A stretch of DNA of 64,000 bases from the NCBI GenBank assembly GCA_017795085.1, contig CP051246.1, forward strand, positions 2,110,514-2,174,513, written 5' to 3'. Under the pieces are notes generated by a model that was not told the DNA's origin, did not search any database, and saw nothing but the letters and a program-made list of their open reading frames with translations. Source of the DNA: Salegentibacter sp. (lineage in GTDB: Bacteria; Bacteroidota; Bacteroidia; Flavobacteriales; Flavobacteriaceae). Of this stretch, positions 60,999 to 64,000 are shown piece by piece. The translations under genes and the position numbers were made by a program. Each line of letters starts with the position of its first letter. Position 1 is the stretch's first letter.

Positions 60999-62594
60999 AT
61001 GAAGAAGAATATATTTAATATAGCACTGGTAATAGGAGTTCTGGGGTTTACCGCATGTACCGACCTCGAACTTGAAGACACCGATTCGGTTTCCCGAGAA
61101 GTAACCGATGAAGATTTTTCCGGAGTGAGCGAAGTAGGTAGCTCACTAGATAACGCCTACAACTCAATCCAGGAACATTTACAAACTCAGGAGAATCTCT
61201 ACGCTTTACAGGAAGCCACATCAGATGAATTATTAATTCCAACCCGTGGAACGGACTGGGGTGATAATGGAGTCTGGCGAACTTTACACCAACATACCTG
61301 GGACGCCACGCATCCATTTATTTTAAATACCTGGAATAACTTTAACTCCAGTATTTTTTCACTTACGGAGATTATACATCCTGCGAGTAACGGAAACGCA
61401 CAGCAGGTAGCTGAAGCAAAATTCCTAAGGGCATTTAGCATGTTTTGGATAATTGACCTTTATGGCCAGGTGCCTTTTAGAGAAGTAAATGAAGGGCCAG
61501 ATGTTAATCCATCAGTAATGAGCAGAAGCGAAGCTTTTGATTTTGCAATGCAAGATTTAGAAGAAGCTCTTCCAGACCTACCAGCAACCGAGCCGGGAGC
61601 CAGTACAGATAGGGCATCTCAAGCAGCTGCACATTTATTAATCGCAAAAATGTACCTGAATAAACATATCTATTTAAATAGCGGTTCGCCTGCTGCTGAA
61701 GATATGAACCAGGTAGTTATGCATGTAGACGCCATAGGTGAAAGTGGATTTGCCCTTCAAAGCGGTTTTTTTGAAATCTTTGAACCGGATGTAGATGTTT
61801 CTGATACCGAAGTTATTTTCAGAACAAATTATGGTGGTGATACCAGAATTTGGAGTACCCTTCATTACAATCAGCAAACTCCAGATAATACAGCAGGCGG
61901 ATGGAATGGCTTTTCTACCCTTGCTGAATTCTATGATCTTTTTGAAGGTGATGCTGATAGCAATGAACCAGGCTCAGGACAGGAAGAACGCCGTGGGTTT
62001 GTTCCGCTTGAAGGAAGTCAAGCAGGAGAAGGCGATAGAGATGAAGACGAAGATGGACTAGAAGATGGATCAAATATAGGATATGGTTTCTTAATTGGAC
62101 AGCAATACGCTCTTAACGGTGATGAACTTAATGACCGTGCAGGAAATTCTTTAGTATACACCAAAGAACTTCCAGGCCTTGTAGGTAATAATGAACGTAC
62201 AGGTATTAGGGTTTTGAAATACCACCCTTCTGACGGGGCATTTCCCGGAAACCTTATTGTTTTTAGATATGCTGATGCTCACTTAATGAAGGCGGAGGCT
62301 ATTCATCGCGGTGGAAGTTCAGATCAAAGCGCTCTTGAAGTAGTAAATGAACTTCGCGAATTACGAAATGCAACTCCGCTAGAATCATTAACAGACCAGG
62401 TTTTGCTTGACGAAAGAGGCAGGGAACTTTATATGGAATTCCAACGGCGCCACGATCAAATTAGGTTTGGCACCTATACCGATACCTGGGAGCTAAAAGA
62501 AACTACAGACGATTACCGGGTACTCTTCCCGATTCCGGCTACAGCTCTTACTTCTAACCCAAACTTAGAACAAAACCCGGGATACGAATTATAA
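60999..62594 (+). CDS. SusD/RagB-family nutrient-binding lipoprotein
   Basis: 531 aa. Signal peptide with lipobox GFTACTDL (Cys20). The SusD fold is clear: DNAYNSIQEHLQTQENLYAL, LTEIIHPASNGNAQQVAEAKFLRAFSMFWIIDLYGQVPF (the TPR-like helix pair), RASQAAAHLLIAKMYLNKHI, and the C-terminal DERGRELYMEFQRRHDQIRFGTYT with LFPIPATALTSNPNLEQNPGY. It captures the ligand at the cell surface for SusC, nine bases upstream. Acidic stretches (ERDEDEDGLEDG, about 350-360) suggest calcium binding near the surface. Ends in a strong terminator before the next gene. Confidence 0.95.
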   Translation: MKKNIFNIALVIGVLGFTACTDLELEDTDSVSREVTDEDFSGVSEVGSSLDNAYNSIQEHLQTQENLYALQEATSDELLIPTRGTDWGDNGVWRTLHQHTWDATHPFILNTWNNFNSSIFSLTEIIHPASNGNAQQVAEAKFLRAFSMFWIIDLYGQVPFREVNEGPDVNPSVMSRSEAFDFAMQDLEEALPDLPATEPGASTDRASQAAAHLLIAKMYLNKHIYLNSGSPAAEDMNQVVMHVDAIGESGFALQSGFFEIFEPDVDVSDTEVIFRTNYGGDTRIWSTLHYNQQTPDNTAGGWNGFSTLAEFYDLFEGDADSNEPGSGQEERRGFVPLEGSQAGEGDRDEDEDGLEDGSNIGYGFLIGQQYALNGDELNDRAGNSLVYTKELPGLVGNNERTGIRVLKYHPSDGAFPGNLIVFRYADAHLMKAEAIHRGGSSDQSALEVVNELRELRNATPLESLTDQVLLDERGRELYMEFQRRHDQIRFGTYTDTWELKETTDDYRVLFPIPATALTSNPNLEQNPGYEL

Positions 62595-62611
62595 CCTTAA
62601 ATTGTTCTCCC

Positions 62612-62647
62612 AAAAAGAGGCTTGAATATATTTTTAAGCCTCTTTTT
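62612..62647 (+). terminator. Terminator of the SusCD unit
   Basis: AAAAAGAGGCTT (62612-62623) pairs perfectly with AAGCCTCTTTTT (62636-62647), 12 bp, followed by more T-rich sequence. Confidence 0.85.
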
Positions 62648-62702
62648 CTTATCTGATTTCTTAATAAAATCTTAATTTAGGTACTATCCAACGATTCTGA
62701 AT

Positions 62703-64000
62703 ATGCAAGTTAAGCTAGAACATTTATTTCTTCTAATAGGACTAATTCTTTGTGACTCCTGTTCAAATGAACCTAAGAAATCATCACAAAACAAAGTTAG
62801 ACCTGAGAATAACCTATTTACAAGAATGCAACCTGAAGAAACAGGAATTGAATTTAAAAACACGGTTGAAAACAAAGAAGATTTTAACATTTTTAGATAC
62901 CGAAATTTTTACAATGGCGCAGGTGTTGGAATTGGCGATATTAACAATGACGGACTCCCCGATATATTTCTCCCCTCAAATATGGGACAGAATAAATTAT
63001 TCCTAAATAAAGGCCATTTTAAGTTTGAAGATATAACAGAAAAATCAGGAATCGGTATAAATAAAAAATGGTCTACCGGGGTTAGTATGGTAGATATAAA
63101 TAATGACGGACTTTTAGATATTTATGTTTCAAATGCTGGAAATATTGAAGGCCACAACAGAAAAAATGAATTATTTATCAATAATGGGAACGAAACTTTC
63201 ACCGAAGCCGCAACCGATTATGGTTTAGATGAAGATGGTTTCACGACCCACACTGCTTTTTTTGATTACGACAGTGACGGCGATTTGGATGTTTATATTC
63301 TAAACAATAGTTTTATACCGGTTTCAAGCCTAGGCTATACCAATAAACGAGATCGTAGAAGCGAAGATTGGGATATGCCTGAAATTTTTAAAGGCGGCGG
63401 CGATAAACTCCTACGTAATGATGATGGTGAATTTACCGATGTGAGTGAAGAAGCCGGAATTTATGGAAGTTTAATCGGTTTTGGTTTAGGAGTTACCGTT
63501 GGCGATGTAAACAACGACCAATTACCGGATTTATATATTTCTAATGATTTTTACGAACGGGATTACCTTTACATCAATCAAGGCGATGGTACCTTTAAAG
63601 AAGACCTCCAATCTCGTATTTCACACTTAAGCCTCTCTTCTATGGGTGCCGATATGGCCGACATCAATAATGATGGCCTTCCTGAAATATTCGTAACCGA
63701 TATGCTTCCGGAAAAAGATGAGCGCCTTAAAAATACCAGTGATTTTGAACGCTTCGATTTGTATAAACTCAAGGAAAACAAAGGGTTTTACCACCAGTTT
63801 ATGCAAAATACACTTCAACTTAATAATGGCGACAATACTTTTTCTGAAATAGCATTTTACAGTGGAGTCGCTGAAACCGACTGGAGTTGGGGAGCGCTTA
63901 TTTTTGATATGGATAATGATGGTTTTAAAGATATCTTTGTGAGTAACGGCATTTACCACGATCTTACCAACCAGGATTTTATGGATTTTTTTGCCAACGA
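62703..64000 (+). CDS. VCBS/FG-GAP repeat lipoprotein of the SusCD locus (3' end outside window)
   Basis: 432 codons are open to the window edge. The N-terminus MQVKLEHLFLLIGLILCDSC carries a lipobox-like Cys (17 or 20). FG-GAP/VCBS repeats with calcium-loop motifs recur: DINNDGLPD (79), DINNDGLLD (131), DYDSDGDLD, DVNNDQLPD, DINNDGLPE and DMDNDGFKD, each followed by a hydrophobic strand (IFLPSN, IYVSNA, VYILNN, LYISND, IFVTD, IFVSNG). This forms an extracellular integrin-like propeller. Such proteins, many with ASPIC/UnbV C-termini, follow SusCD pairs in marine Bacteroidota; role uncertain, perhaps ligand capture. The terminator at 62612 suggests separate or read-through expression. Confidence 0.85.
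   Translation, partial: MQVKLEHLFLLIGLILCDSCSNEPKKSSQNKVRPENNLFTRMQPEETGIEFKNTVENKEDFNIFRYRNFYNGAGVGIGDINNDGLPDIFLPSNMGQNKLFLNKGHFKFEDITEKSGIGINKKWSTGVSMVDINNDGLLDIYVSNAGNIEGHNRKNELFINNGNETFTEAATDYGLDEDGFTTHTAFFDYDSDGDLDVYILNNSFIPVSSLGYTNKRDRRSEDWDMPEIFKGGGDKLLRNDDGEFTDVSEEAGIYGSLIGFGLGVTVGDVNNDQLPDLYISNDFYERDYLYINQGDGTFKEDLQSRISHLSLSSMGADMADINNDGLPEIFVTDMLPEKDERLKNTSDFERFDLYKLKENKGFYHQFMQNTLQLNNGDNTFSEIAFYSGVAETDWSWGALIFDMDNDGFKDIFVSNGIYHDLTNQDFMDFFAN

Noticed and set aside
62752-63006. 84-codon plus-strand ORF
   Set aside because: Out of frame with the VCBS-repeat protein starting at 62703, which is open to the window end and carries clear repeats.

Overview
The window looks like chromosome of a marine-type Flavobacteriaceae (Bacteroidota). 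It is AT-rich, the genes carry almost no Shine-Dalgarno sequences, many are preceded by the Bacteroidota -7 box TAnnTTTG, and the content is typical of the group: SusC/SusD, outer-membrane receptors with a carboxypeptidase-like N-terminal domain, a VCBS-repeat lipoprotein, DUF4199, type B L31, and a carbamoyl-phosphate synthase large subunit without the C-terminal allosteric domain. I cannot fix the genus. Nearly all of it is core genome. I see no CRISPR array, tRNA, rRNA, prophage or intact IS element.

Layout. 1-5.2 kb: end of a sodium:solute symporter, a CoA-binding-domain gene broken by one in-frame stop, a TonB-dependent receptor and a YbiT-type ABC-F ATPase. 5.3-12.4 kb: a thioredoxin-fold lipoprotein without redox cysteines, an iron/cobalamin-type permease and ATPase pair whose 5' end contains a 160-bp MITE-like element, rmuC, an acyl-CoA thioesterase, an SBF-like transporter and a DUF423 protein. 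12.5-23.7 kb: a second palindromic element, carB, rpmH, cardiolipin synthase, a lytic transglycosylase, an alpha/beta hydrolase, a small GNAT protein, mtaB, a GlmU-like protein and rpmE2. 24-29 kb: DUF4199, a glycosyltransferase, a phosphohexomutase and an MsbA-like exporter. 29-33 kb: a secreted protein, a 550-bp gap with an unexplained perfect hairpin, then an ECF sigma factor, a probable anti-sigma factor and a periplasmic sensor-like protein. 33-40 kb: an RsmB/F-type RNA methyltransferase, purL and a long-chain acyl-CoA ligase.

40.9-47.3 kb is a beta-oxidation operon in the order MarR regulator, HCDH-ECH fusion, thiolase, acyl-CoA dehydrogenase. A frameshifted S23-type four-helix-bundle gene sits inside it. 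With the acyl-CoA ligase just upstream, the block can activate fatty acids and degrade them to acetyl-CoA. 47.4-51.5 kb is a divergent trehalose locus (GH15 hydrolase against an OtsA-OtsB fusion), followed by a YtxH protein. 52-57.6 kb holds an M28 peptidase, Tex, and a divergent APP1-type phosphatase and lipid kinase pair that may act in opposite directions on phosphatidate and diacylglycerol. From 57.9 kb to the end runs a SusC-SusD-VCBS-lipoprotein uptake locus that continues beyond the window.

No new multi-gene system stands out. The best leads are small: two broken genes with clear lesions, two different MITE-like palindromes (one donating a start region to a transporter gene), an interspersed intergenic repeat pair, two gaps with strong hairpins that no neighbouring gene explains, and several enzymes lacking expected catalytic residues.
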